Below are positions 10,297-20,768 of a DNA stretch of 24,487 bases, one piece after another (the stretch's first letter is position 1; every line of letters begins with the position of its first letter). Both the position numbers and the translations under genes were made by a program. The notes beneath the pieces were generated by a model. That model worked only from the letters and a program-made list of their open reading frames with translations. It made no database searches and had not been told where the DNA came from. Source of the DNA: Paramacrobiotus richtersi (lineage: Eukaryota; Tardigrada; Eutardigrada; Parachela; Macrobiotidae); contig JAQGAU010000732.1 in NCBI GenBank assembly GCA_034698045.1, positions 1-24,487 of the forward strand, read 5' to 3'.

Positions 10297-11597
10297 ATCA
10301 CTTACCGACGGAAACGCTACCGAGTTTTGAGGTTGTCCATCGCCCATTGTTACAATTTAATGATTTTGCGTTCCACATCGGGTCAGTGGAATAACAGATG
10401 CGTATGGACCGATGCAGTGCTTGTCCTGTTGGCACTCATAATGTACACGTCCTTTGACTTTATACCATGAATGCTACGGCTGTGCACAGTTGAAGTAGCC
10501 GGCTGAATAAGTTTTGTTCTTCTGAAATTTGAAAGTGACGGATTGGGTACATAAATGTGCCAGAAATATTTTGTTTTTCCCCAGAACGATTGTTCATGCA
10601 GTCGTTGTTGTGTATCCTGTAACGCTTATGCATTATACTGATATTACTTTCCACATCTGGGTGTCGTACTAGCTCACGTCCACAGATTTACCTGGAATAT
10701 GGTCTGTGGCTCATGTTACGGTATACTGCACAGTAAGTCAATAAAGAGTAACGAAGCATTTGGTGACGGATAAAAATATGTTATACAAGTGATCGACCGT
10801 AACACCGATGCGGTGTGGTTTACAGTGTAAACTGTACAAAATCAGATCGCTTACTCACAACGCATTGTACCGCTCCCACTCGTGGACTTTACTGTGTGGC
10901 TCCACCGAATATCTGTTGATAAAAAAACTATACTTTTAATAACAATTGACAAACAGTTTTTCGATCTTTGTTATTCCAAACGTGTGGTCAGTCTGGAAAC
11001 CGGTTGTATGTAATCGGTAGTTTTAAAGTATGTGATCGGTAATACGTACTTGCAGCTAACGTACAGGACACTGCATCACACCAGCGCCCAGAGTTTCTGG
11101 TCTCGATCTGGAAGCGCTATCGCAAGGCAGGAAAATCTGACTACAAGCGTACGAAACGTGTCACAAGTTTGCAACAACTGACTGCGATGTCGAATTGCGT
11201 GTTTTCCTCCTTTTGATCTGCGTAGGAAGTAAAACTTTGATATTTTATTTACGCTGGTATTAATACATACATTATAAGTAATGAATGGCCTTTACTTTCT
11301 GAACAGACGTAAAACGACATCAAGTTCTTGAATTACAGAACGAAAGAACATCAGCTTGTTGACAGTCATTCCAACATATTACCAATACTCCTTAGCAAGA
11401 AGATTAACGTAAAGGCAGCAAAATCAAAACAGCGCACTCTATGGTATCCATCGAGGCATCGACATACGTGGTACGTGCGACTGCACCTATTAATGAAAAA
11501 TGGAGCAACTCGAACAAACACTCATCAATGCACGTAAACACAACAAGCGCCTAAAGTCTCCCCAGGCCAGTGCAAAGGAAAGTCTTCTGGACTGGAC
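10297..11597. other. Intergenic, no supported gene
   Basis: The only item of note is an open frame on the plus strand from about 11048 to 11218, after an acceptor-like CTTGCAG. It is basic in its middle (IWKRYRKAGKSDYKRTKR) and has no ATG at its start. I recognise no family and see no partner exon, so it is not called as a gene. Confidence 0.45.
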
Positions 11598-13047
11598 TCA
11601 CATCGCTTCGATGTTTCCGGTCATGAACTGGATAGTGCGCGTTTTCAGCGCCTGTAATCCGCGCGGGACGGCGAAGTTGAGGTAGGACAGCGCGGTCTTT
11701 ACACTAGAAACATACGCATATGCTGCATATCGTATCTCATCCTACATCTCGAATTTCCATGGATTCTATATCTAGTTCTGCAGACTAATCATATCTTTAT
11801 TATGTTTAGTGATAAACTCCATGTTGTGGCAACAGAATCTTGCATACGCTATGTATCTCTACCACGGTACAAGGAAAATAATAAATTCGCCGCACATAAA
11901 ATTTACAGGAAATCCGAAAAACAATGCCTAAACAAACGATGCCATGCACCCACTAACTGAGCATCTGGAGCTCAAAGATATTACGAGAGCCCTTGATCAC
12001 AAGATGTAAATTCCCTCACCTCAGATTGTCCGCCATGATGTTCTCGCACGCCGCACACAGTTCCGTAACAGCATATTTCTCCGCCGCTTTGTACACCTCT
12101 TCAGCAACATCCTTAACGCGCTCAGCATCGGCTCGGTTTGTATACAGAAACTCCAGGAGAATCTCCAAAACGTCACCATCAATATCATCAAGGCTGCAGT
12201 CAACGCTGCCTTCCTCCTGCATATTATGCTGGAACATGGCAGCGAAGACGGTAGAGCGAGCGGCCAAGATGGAACGATAACAAGGAAACCGCTTTCCATC
12301 GCGGGAAATCAGCACACAGTCAGTATTACGGTAGGCAGGTTGCCCATCCCACAACTGAACGGGGGGCGACGATTCGGTGATGGTTGTCTCTGTTGCAAGA
12401 GCGAGTTCCACGTCGAGGGTCTCATTTGGTGCGATGATGTACGTCCAAGCGGTGCGAGCGTTCTTGATTTGAGCAATAGCATATTCATCTAATGCTACGA
12501 ATCGCTTTTTTATTTCTCCTGATCTTGAAATCCAGGATGCAAGCCCGTCACGCCCACCATTGCCTTTGGCACTGAAATGTTGCCCCCTAAAAGCACACGA
12601 CCGTTGGTCCTTGCATATAATCAGTGAGTTTTTGAAAAATTTAAAAAAGTCAGACATCCGGACGGAGAACCTTCGGCGACGCAGAACCCACCACCAGTTT
12701 TTGGATACTTACATGATTGAAAAATGAACGACATCAGCTCCAGTCGCAATGAAGCCTCCCGGAGGAAGAATTGCTGTAGATCCGTCAAATGCCATGGTCT
12801 TCGTTTGCATATGACGCCACATCCTCAGTTTGATCTGGAATATCCAGTCTCCACTGCAAAGACCTGGGACGTCTGGAACGGGTTCTATACGCAGTTTCAT
12901 CTGAAGCGCGCATGTGGCAATGTTGGAAGATGTGTAGCTTTCCGTAACAACAAGTTCCTTCGCAGGAATCGGGAAGTGGACCACACAGGCTGGACTGGTT
13001 GAGATGACTCCGCGGACACTGTTGCCTTTATTGCAGAACGCCATCAT
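11598..13047 (-). CDS. BTB protein with divergent MATH-like N-terminal half (copy 1)
   Basis: Exons on the minus strand are 13047-12713, 12586-12020 and 11703-11598 (335 + 567 + 106 nt, 335 residues). Donors are AT/GTAAGT and AG/GTGAGG; acceptors are CTTTTAG and TTTCTAG. Both introns interrupt a codon after its second base, exactly as in the two intact paralogues. Two ATGs stand in tandem at the start (13047 and 13044). Residues 1-185 form a beta-rich region (VVHFPIPAKELVV, then CSGDWIFQIKLRMW near 70-83, then ASWISRSGE, then IIAPNETLDVELAL) that I read as a very divergent MATH/TRAF-like fold. The BTB domain runs about 198-300 (TDCVLISRDGKRFPC, ILAARSTVFAAMFQHNMQE, LEILLEFLYTNRADAERV, CAACENIMADNL). 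The last exon adds a short helix (VKTALSYLNFAVPRGL). The order is that of SPOP-like CUL3 substrate adaptors, but the substrate is unknown. It is a near-twin of the gene at 20769-22434. Confidence 0.87.
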
Positions 13048-14324
13048 GTGGAGCGATTGAAGTTGTACAGATATTCTTCCACTAGGGAGAAACAGGTGAG
13101 TAAACAGTTTCGGTAAATTACGCAGAAACCGTACACGAAATATGCCACGTGGCTTATGCATCAAACAGGATGTGGTAGGACTGTCACAAATCGAGCATTC
13201 GCGACACCTATTCCGCATACCATTGCGGACTCAACTACAGCTATAGCATACTGAGAATCAACGCCCCTATCCTGTCTGTTGGCCAATCGACCAGGCAGCT
13301 CACACTGATGCACTGTAGTATGTACCATATTTCAGCTTCCGGGTTCACTGCAGCGCAGTAACGTTTCGCAGCCGTGGTTTTAAAGCGCCATCCACAGCCG
13401 CTGCACCAGCGCCGTAGTTTTTCGTAACGTTGCAGAACTAAAAGTGCTATACGTTGTAGACAACTGATATCTTGTTGGAACTTGGAAATTGCAAAAGCTT
13501 GTCTCAAATTTCAGACCAGTTACAAAGACATATCACTCTCAGTCTACATACTGTACATTGTCTATCCAACAGTTCGGAAAGCCGCAATAATTCGTTGAAA
13601 CTTCAAACGAATTAAATACTTGTTTGTTTTAAATAATAATAACTTGTTTTTGTTAGTCAAACGGTTTAATTAACTAGCAAGAAGACAGGTGTGCTGAGAA
13701 ATTGTACAGCTTTGCTTTTCTGCTTTATTAATTTTGGTAGTTGTACGGTACGGCTGGTTAAATCAGAATTTTGCCGCATAGGGACACTTGAAAACGGATG
13801 CAAGCGTGCGTAGTCGTACGTTACAGAAATACCCCTTTGCGCAACGCCTACGGCGCTGAAAATCCAAGTTTTCGAAATGCTAGCGCGGTCAAATATTTCG
13901 GACACAAATCCGTTCATATTCCTAAACGTTATGCGCTGGGATATGCGGCGCTGAACAGTCGCACAATCCGTAACGCATGTACTATTTCGATAATACATTA
14001 ATTTTACTTTACTGCAACTACTTTGTAAAATTCTGGACCTGGTATTCACTATTCAGTTCTCTAGGCGTATACGTACATGAATGACGTGTGGCCGACTGTT
14101 GCCGCATACTTTATAGTGTACCATTTCGAGAACGAAAATAGGTGGTAAATGTTGTGCTTTATTGAGTTCAGGAGGTTTGTGCATGACTAATTTTTGCGTA
14201 TTTATTAGTTATTATTCAGTCACCTTCATGAATAACGGCTGATCGGTCTCTTCAAATTACGAAATTGCGTAATTGAATTTTCAAGCTTCTTCACCTGGCG
14301 CTGGTTATTTCAGCTACCCCGACA
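13048..14324. other. Shared upstream region of two divergent BTB genes
   Basis: About 1.28 kb separates the start codons of BTB copy 1 (minus) and copy 3 (plus), so both 5' regions must lie here. Parts of it are repeated at 22435-23200 upstream of BTB copy 2, for example 13941-13963 against 22981-23003, and the GGCCAATC block at 13281 against 22675. A CCAAT-type motif in that block is kept in both copies. I could not place TATA elements with confidence. Confidence 0.5.
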
Positions 14325-15762
14325 ATGACATCCACAGGAAACGGAGTCCGCGGAAATGTTACAGCGATCTCCGCCTGCGTGATTGGCTTCCAGGTTCCTG
14401 CCAAGGAGATTAGCATAAGACACGAGGAACGTATGCATCAATCTTGGTGTACGATTGAAATGCGACTGACTGTCGATCGGGTTCCCGAAGTTCCGGACCT
14501 TCCCATTGGAGACTGGATATACAAGATCACCTTAATCGTTGTGTGGCCCTATTTGAGCAGGAAAACGATGACACTTGGAGGACCCACGGAAATGATTCCC
14601 CCCAAAGGCTTGATGGCATCCCAAACAGATGTCGTTCATTTTACGGTCACGTAGGTGATAAAGATTGGTACTGTTGCAGGGTGAAAGATGGGTTTTCTAT
14701 TTTCGATGCTGTTTTGCGTCTGCCCTGCCCGCGGTTTGTTCCTAGCTTGCAGTTTTGCGAAGAGCTAAAATTTACTTGTTTCATGCGTCTAGTCGTGCAT
14801 ACCAAGTATAGATCAGCGTATGGATTTTAGGGGAGCACTTTTCAAGGATAAAGGTAGTGCGGGTTATGGCGATCCGGATTCACCCTGGATTTCACGATCA
14901 GATGGGATCCAACCGAAAACTATAGCAGCAACCGAGGAAATTTTCCAGGTCCAAAAGAATCGCTCTGCTTGGACCTACATCATCGCACCCAGTGAGATCA
15001 TCGAAGTGGAACTCATGTTTCCCGTTGGATCGAAAAACATCATAAAAGAACCGTCGCTGCCTGTTCAGTTGTGGGACGGGTACGCACGAAACGTCCATGC
15101 GGATTGTGTTCTGGTTTCCCGTGACGGAAAACGATTCCCTTGTCATCGCTTTATTCTGACCGCTCGCTCACCGGTCTTTGCTGCCATGTTCCAGCATGAT
15201 ATGCAGGAGAAGCACAGTGGTGTCTGCAAGATGGACGGTATCAGTGGTAACGCTCTGGAAATCCTCCTGGAGTTTTTGTATACAGATCGAGCTGATGCTG
15301 AGCGAATTAAAGATGTTGCTGTAGAAGTCTACAAAGCTGCGGACATGTATGGCGTTGAGGGACTGTGTGCGGCTTGCGAGAACATACTGATAGATAACTT
15401 GAGGTAACTTGATATCATATTTGCATAGTCTTCATACCTTTGTTTTGAAACTTGAACCTGTTAGACTTTGAATACACATACGCAGTCTGTCACGCAACGC
15501 TTTCGGAAAGTATTGACTGATTCGTTTGCGCACAAATTATTCTGCTGCCAAACCATACAGTACCTGTTTATCATCTCCGTGTAGTGCGATCAGGTTCAAG
15601 TCTTGTATATTGATGTATTCTCTACTGAACTGCAACGAAACTTTTGTTACATCTAGTGCAAAGACGGCGCTATCCTACCTGAACTTCGCAGTGTCTCGTG
15701 GACTGGACGGACTCAAACTGCGTGCCATCAAGTTCTTGCATGAGAATGCTGCACAGATCTAA
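14325..15762 (+). CDS. BTB protein with divergent MATH-like N-terminal half (copy 3)
   Basis: Exons are 14325-14650, 14831-15403 and 15657-15762 (326 + 573 + 106 nt, 334 residues). Donors are AC/GTAGGT and AG/GTAACT; acceptors are ATTTTAG and ATCTAG, with the same phases as copies 1 and 2. The N-terminal half keeps the family landmarks (a VRG motif close to the start, GDWIYKITL, SPWISRSDG, IIAPSEIIEVEL) but is clearly more diverged than copies 1 and 2 are from each other. The BTB domain at about 197-299 reads ADCVLVSRDGKRFPCHRFIL, FAAMFQHDMQEKH, LEILLEFLYTDRADAERI and CAACENILIDNL. The last exon (AKTALSYLNFAVSRGLDGLK, ending HENAAQI) is less decayed than in the twins and most like the helix after BTB in SPOP proteins. 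It is head-to-head with copy 1. The role as a CUL3 adaptor is inferred from the domain. Confidence 0.87.
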
Positions 15763-16574
15763 TTCTTTTCTGCAGTGGACATTGTGCGTTAGTTCGCTTG
15801 ACCAATTCGTTCGGCAGGGCCGATAATACAAGCCCAAGCGTCGTTGTGAACAGATGGCTACTTTTTGTACTTGCCGCTGTTGAGTCCGTTAAGGGGTGTA
15901 TTCATCCAGCTGTTCTAGGGGGCAGTTTTCCGCACTTATCTTTGCTGGCATATCAATAAGCTTAATGATGGTTAGTTTACTAAACTGAAAAGGTCCTTTC
16001 GCAAAATTTGGTTTATGCTCTCACTGGTCATCACTGTTTAGAAGATGCTGTGGCATACTTTATGATAGGAATTAAAACTTTTGCGCTGGTGCGCGAACCG
16101 TATCTCGAGGTGCTTGGTATGCAGTAGCCAGACGGCGCCAGTTATCACGACATTTACAGATTCTGCGTAAGTTGTCAACATTTCTATACCCACCAGTCGG
16201 ATTTTACTTTGATATTTGTCAAATTACTCAGACGGGTTCGCGAAAACGTCTGGGTTAATTTCGTCCACGAAAAACGTTTCCGAAATTTTTAATCCCTTGT
16301 GGGTGGTATTCTCAATCCGAGTTTAATCGGGAAAACGTATTGACAAAAGTAACATCAGTAAGCATGAGTTCGCGTATCCTAGCAGCTGATACCTTAGCTA
16401 GGGGATAAATTTTAGTCCGACAAACAGCAAAAAATTTGGAACAGAATACTCTTCAGCGCAAGCGCGCTTCTGTAAACGTCCGTTGTGAGTACGTAACCGC
16501 ATGAGTGACCGGATGAAAAGAATCCAATAAACGCCATGCACAGATTTCACTCATCGTTTCAATCATAGTCCCGT
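15763..16574. other. Intergenic, no gene seen
   Basis: This is the 3' flank of BTB copy 3. The sequence around 16100-16400 has no open frame of note and no recognisable domain motif on either strand. Confidence 0.45.
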
Positions 16575-16649
16575 TCAGAAATCTGACGGTTCCAACATTC
16601 GGCTATCCAGTCCACGAGCCACTGGGTACGATAGCGCCATCTTAACACA
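16575..16649 (-). pseudogene. Orphan relic of BTB-family exon 3
   Basis: Read on the minus strand, this short stretch gives VKMALSYPVARGLDSRM and then a few residues to a TGA. It matches the last exon of the BTB family (VKTALSYLNFAVPRGL), with an internal deletion of about four codons. The splice acceptor AG expected just upstream is gone (CTTTG in place of TTCTAG). No exon 1 or 2 remnant was found beside it, so it is the remains of another family member or a fragment moved by recombination. Confidence 0.7.
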
Positions 16650-17812
16650 AAGGACAACGTGCTTTAGCACATTTTACGAGTCATGTTTTCAGATGGCTGG
16701 TTTACTTTGTAACCAGTAATTTTTTCTCGGATTTGTAGCTATCAAGCCTTCTAGATCCAATCACAAGCAGCCATTGTATTTATCAACCGTACGCCGCACA
16801 ACTAAATACTGACGCCATGGTGCAAAGTCTTTAGATAAGGATGGAAACAAATTTAGCTCATACTAATCAGCGAACGTTCTTGTGTAAATGTGTCGTAGTT
16901 CTTCGAACCGATTCTGTATTAACTGATTTACAACTCGCAACATGTTCATTTGCTTTATAGTATAAACTTCTATGTAGGTTCTGAGTACGAGTAATCGTTT
17001 CAGTATAGCGGTTATGCGATACTGGGAGCGAACTGTGAGCTTAGCACCAAGTCACCGACTATTGGAATCTCCTTCTGTTTAACAAAGTAGCTCTGGTAAA
17101 GCGTAAAATTCTTAACACGTGCAAATTCGTAACACATAGTTGCATAAAAAATTCCACCTACACAGCAGCTGCCGTAACATACAGAAACTATCACATTTAA
17201 TTCAACTCATGAAAGCAGCGACAGCCCTTACCTTCTGAACTACCATGGACGTGAAATGACAGAAATACGAAAGTTACATAGGACCAGAGAGCATCCCACG
17301 ATGTCGTTTCAAACATTACAGTATTTGATATTATTGTAAAATGTCTCACGCAACGTAAGAAAAATCAAAACAACCAACTCCGTCGGCGGTACTGTAGCAT
17401 AGTACAAACAAATGGGCCAATTTGAATCAAAGACTTGTTTGTAAACTGCTACACATCGTCAGCTGTGAGCCGATTACAGAATAAATGGTAGATCTCGACG
17501 TGGGCGTCAACGTGACATCTCGACGTTCTGCGTCTTCTCGTACCAAATATTATTTGAAAACAAATTATACGTACTTCAAAAAGTTAAAAAACGTGAAAAA
17601 ACATTGTTGCCGTCTCGCAGAAAATATCGTACGGTATATTCGCACCTGACTATTCAAACTGTTGACAGTTTATAAAAACGATCGCACACGCACAACCACT
17701 GCCAGAAAAACATTGAATAGTGGCGAGACGCTGGCGACTACAGAAAACGTCAAAATTCCAAACCACAGCACAGGTCAAACTTAAAAGTGCCCAATTATTT
17801 AACCAACGCCTG
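16650..17812. other. Intergenic, no gene seen
   Basis: This stretch lies between the BTB exon relic and the stop codon of the minus-strand Agenet/F-box gene. I looked for the BTB landmarks DCVLISRDGK and GDWI on the minus strand and saw none. It probably includes the 3' UTR of that gene, though I did not find a clean AATAAA near the stop. Confidence 0.45.
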
Positions 17813-19343
17813 TTATTCGCAATACTTTTTGAGCACATGCGCGACTGCGGCTACGGATAAGCCGCTTAACTTTTCCGGTTGCAATGTCAGGAGATATTTG
17901 ATGGAGCACTGCTTTCGGCGGTCATCGGCATCCCCAAGCATGACGTCATCAACATCGTTCAGAATCTACAAAGGAACGATTAGTAACACATGTTCCGATT
18001 GTACGAAAAAGCTGCCCACCTGCATCAGACAGTCCACGCAGTCCGACGAGCGAGTCGGCTGCGCAAAGTAAGAGCGAATCTTCTCCAGATCTTTTTCATA
18101 TTTCGTCACATTGTCAGCGATCATTCTGATCAACTGCGCACGAAAATTCGCTGTGGACAAGTCGATCAGTCCAGTTGGGATGTGTACACAATGTTCGTGG
18201 GTGTGGCCGTCCAAATCAATCCGGAACTCCGTTTGGACGCCGCGCAAAATGAGCCTCTGACAAACGGACGATAGAAATGACAGTTCGTCACTGAAACCAC
18301 TGCCAATGGTGTAACGAACAGAGAGGCTATTACTTCCCCGTATCATCAAGACCTTCAGTGGAGCGCATCCGTTTTGGAGTATGAAACGGCTCAGCAAGTG
18401 ACAGACAGACGGAAAGTCCTCTGCCATCTCGTCAATTACTATCATTGTGACGCTCTTGCTCCAGACACGGCTTAGACATGTAACACTGTAATGTACATCG
18501 GAACTAAGGCGAATTATACTGACGGCGGCCGCTCCAGCCATTTGGTCCCATAGTTTGCACACAGATCGCACATAGTGACACGTTGAGACCCCGAGGCAGC
18601 CCAGCACTTCACCCAACTCAATCTGTGGTAGAGTAGTGATTTTCAGTTCCCACGGCAGCTGGCGATGCACATCCGGATAAACATCATCTCCGTTTACCAC
18701 CAGGTGTTCCTTCAAGTGAGCTTTATCACATGCGAAGCGAAGGTGGAGCAACGGGATAATCGTCGTGACCGTAGTGCCATTGGGTGTATAGGCCCTGACA
18801 AATCCGACTCGGAGGTCCGTAGCAGTTTCTCCAGTTACTGCACAGACGGTAGCCGGGTACCATTTCCACGGCCCGTCCGCGTCTAGTCGTAGCAACACTT
18901 CAACTGGCTTGTTCGGCACGGGCTCCTTCTCCAACTTAATTTTGGACGCATATGGATCGTGGTAAATATTACCAAATGGCACGAAAACAAAGGGCTTTGT
19001 AGTGCAAAAGTCCACGAAGAGACCGTTGTTTTCCTTTGCAACTACCCTTGCGTGTTGCATCAGTCCGTCGTCACCGCGGATCGAGACAGACTTCCCGGTC
19101 CGTCCAACAAAGCGGGAATCGAAGGAAGGGACGGGAATTCCTGAGTACTTGATATTCACATGAGAATCAATGCCAGGGTCGCGCAGGGCCTGCAAAGAAA
19201 TGTTTGTTTGGAGCAGTGCATTGATGGGTAACGACTAAGAAACACTGAAACTCCGCGACGAAAATATGCAATACCTTCTAATGGGTCACTGGAAACATGC
19301 GATTGCAATATGTCACCGTACCAGGTTGGCTAGATTTAGGCAT
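17813..19343 (-). CDS. Tandem Agenet (FMRP-type Tudor) plus F-box-like protein, gene A
   Basis: Best model on the minus strand: 19343-19317 (start exon, MPKSSQPGT), 19189-18020 and 17965-17813, giving 449 residues. The large exon follows a strong acceptor (TTTCTTTGCAG) in phase 0. The last intron is 54 nt (CAG/GTGGGC to CCTTTGTAG). Counting from the large exon, a first Agenet/Tudor module lies at about 34-80 (VSIRGDDGLMQHARVV, VPFGNIY) and a second at about 95-153 (VEVLLRLDADGPWKWYP, GFVRAYTPNG). They match the paired N-terminal Agenet modules of FMRP in wording (V.VRG..G, VPF, D.VEV, EPW.W) and spacing. An F-box-like segment follows at about 186-220 (LPQIELGEVLGCLGV, VRSVCKLWD), then a long diverged region and a C-terminal exon (ILNDVDDVML, ending LKKYCE). 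FMRP-type Agenet pairs bind methylated lysines or proteins and F-boxes bind SKP1; a combined role is inference. The start exon is the least certain part. Confidence 0.75.
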
Positions 19344-19349
19344 ATGTCC

Positions 19350-20635
19350 TTAAACAGCTTTGAAAAATATACAATCCAAAACCGTCCGATAAATATATTT
19401 TTGGTGTAAAATTCTCCTGTAGCGTAACCTTACCATAATACTTCGCTTCTGCGCAGGTGCGTCCATAGCGGGGATCCAAACATCCGGTATTCTGAAGGAG
19501 TTACAGTGGACAGAAAACGATCTAGCTAATCTCTCGGTAAAACCGGTCTCGCTGACATCTATCCACATATTTCGGGAGACTGCTTGATAGTCCGGTGTAC
19601 TGTAGTCAGCACGGTCACATTCGAGAGTAAGGCCAGGCAACCTAATAAAACGGCACACCGACGCAAAGGCACCCAGGGTATCCCTCAGGTTACTGAGTTC
19701 TCCGGATAGAAGGCGGGAATCTCTGGTACGGATGGACTGTTGACGCAGTCCAACGGCCAGAAGAGGAGGATAGCCGTATTCATCTTGAATCCGCTTGATA
19801 AGCTTCACCAGAGTCCAAACTGGATCAAGTCCCAATGCGAGAATTATGACTTCGACAACGAGAATCCTGGTCTGCCTGTTCCACAGGCTGTGCAAGTATG
19901 CACACGGATTAGTCATCTGCCCCAGGAGATTGACAACGGGTCTTGGCGTAGCTAGGATGATGTTGTCCCAAAGTGAGCACACACGACGCATCATTGTCTG
20001 CGGAAACGTAGGCAAACAGTCGAACACTTCAGCGAGTATTGTGGCTGGTAAATAATTTATGCAAAAGTCCAACGGAAGCGGGTAATGCACCACCATGTTG
20101 ACTACATCTGTGCTGTGGAGTCGCGAATGCTCCAACTCATCTGACGGCAGGCGAATTTGCTGGCCTGGAACGATGATGACAGCTGTCCGGTCGCTTGGTA
20201 GTAGCACGCTTACATGGCCGAACCATCCGTTCAGAAAATCTGCTGCAAGCAGCATTCCAGGATACCATTTCCACGGCTCGTTGAACTTTCTCTGCAGTAG
20301 TACCTCCACGTGATCGTTCTCCCGTACTACCGTATTTATCGTGCAAGTAGTGCGCTCCTCATCTGACGTACCAATTTCCAATACGACGAATACGCGCGTC
20401 AAACGGAATACCGCGCCAAATGGAACGATGAGCATTCGATCTGGCCCACTTATAAAATCCACAATGAATCCATTATCCTCCTTCCGAATGAGCCAAGCAA
20501 AGTGGGAGAGACCGTCGCTGCCTCGGACAGACACAGCATTCTCCCGTAGCACTTGGCCGGGAAACGTCAATCCGGAAAAATGCCTATATGAAAAAAGCAA
20601 AAGATACAGTGACTACACAACTTGCTAGGCTCCAT
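19350..20635 (-). CDS. Tandem Agenet (FMRP-type Tudor) plus F-box-like protein, gene B
   Basis: The large minus-strand exon is 20583 to 19350, after the acceptor TTTTTTCATATAG. A possible start exon is 20635-20622 (MEPS plus a split Lys), joined across a 38-nt intron with a weak GTTGTG donor. Phase fits, but that intron would be very short. The total would be 415 residues. Counting from the large exon, Agenet 1 covers about 15-62 (VSVRGSDGLSHFAWLI, DNGFIVDF, VPFGAVF), Agenet 2 about 88-145 (NDHVEVLLQRKFNEPWKWYP, QQIRLPSD) and the F-box-like segment about 176-210 (YLPATILAEVFDCLPTFPQT, VCSLWDNII). The C-terminal region is diverged from gene A. Near the end, ATG/GTAAGG at 19434/19433 is a good donor in phase 0. 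If it is used, the exon could splice into gene A's large exon, also phase 0, making one double-length protein. Unspliced, the frame ends at TAA 19352-19350, six bases before gene A's ATG. Confidence 0.72.
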
Positions 20636-20768
20636 TGTACATGTAATCGCAGAAAGGTTGCTATACGACTATGTATATCTTGTGTTCTGTATCCATTCTA
20701 CTTAAAGCCTAAAGTAAAAGGTCCATGCTGATGCAGGCAAGTGGAACGGGAAGTCTTAAGGATTGAAC

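Noticed and set aside
12226..12492. Plus-strand open frames antisense to the BTB exons (also 21715-22029 and 11993-12280)
   Set aside because: They mirror the conserved BTB coding strand and occur in both twin genes for that reason. The minus-strand frame carries the domain and splice signals.
12016..12657. Single-exon reading of BTB copy 1 starting at the ATG at 12657
   Set aside because: The first 23 codons lie in the intron. The acceptor TTTTAG at 12587-12588 matches the position and phase in both paralogues and restores the upstream exon.
18665..18886. Small plus-strand frames within 17966-20600
   Set aside because: They are antisense to the Agenet/F-box exons and show no independent motif.
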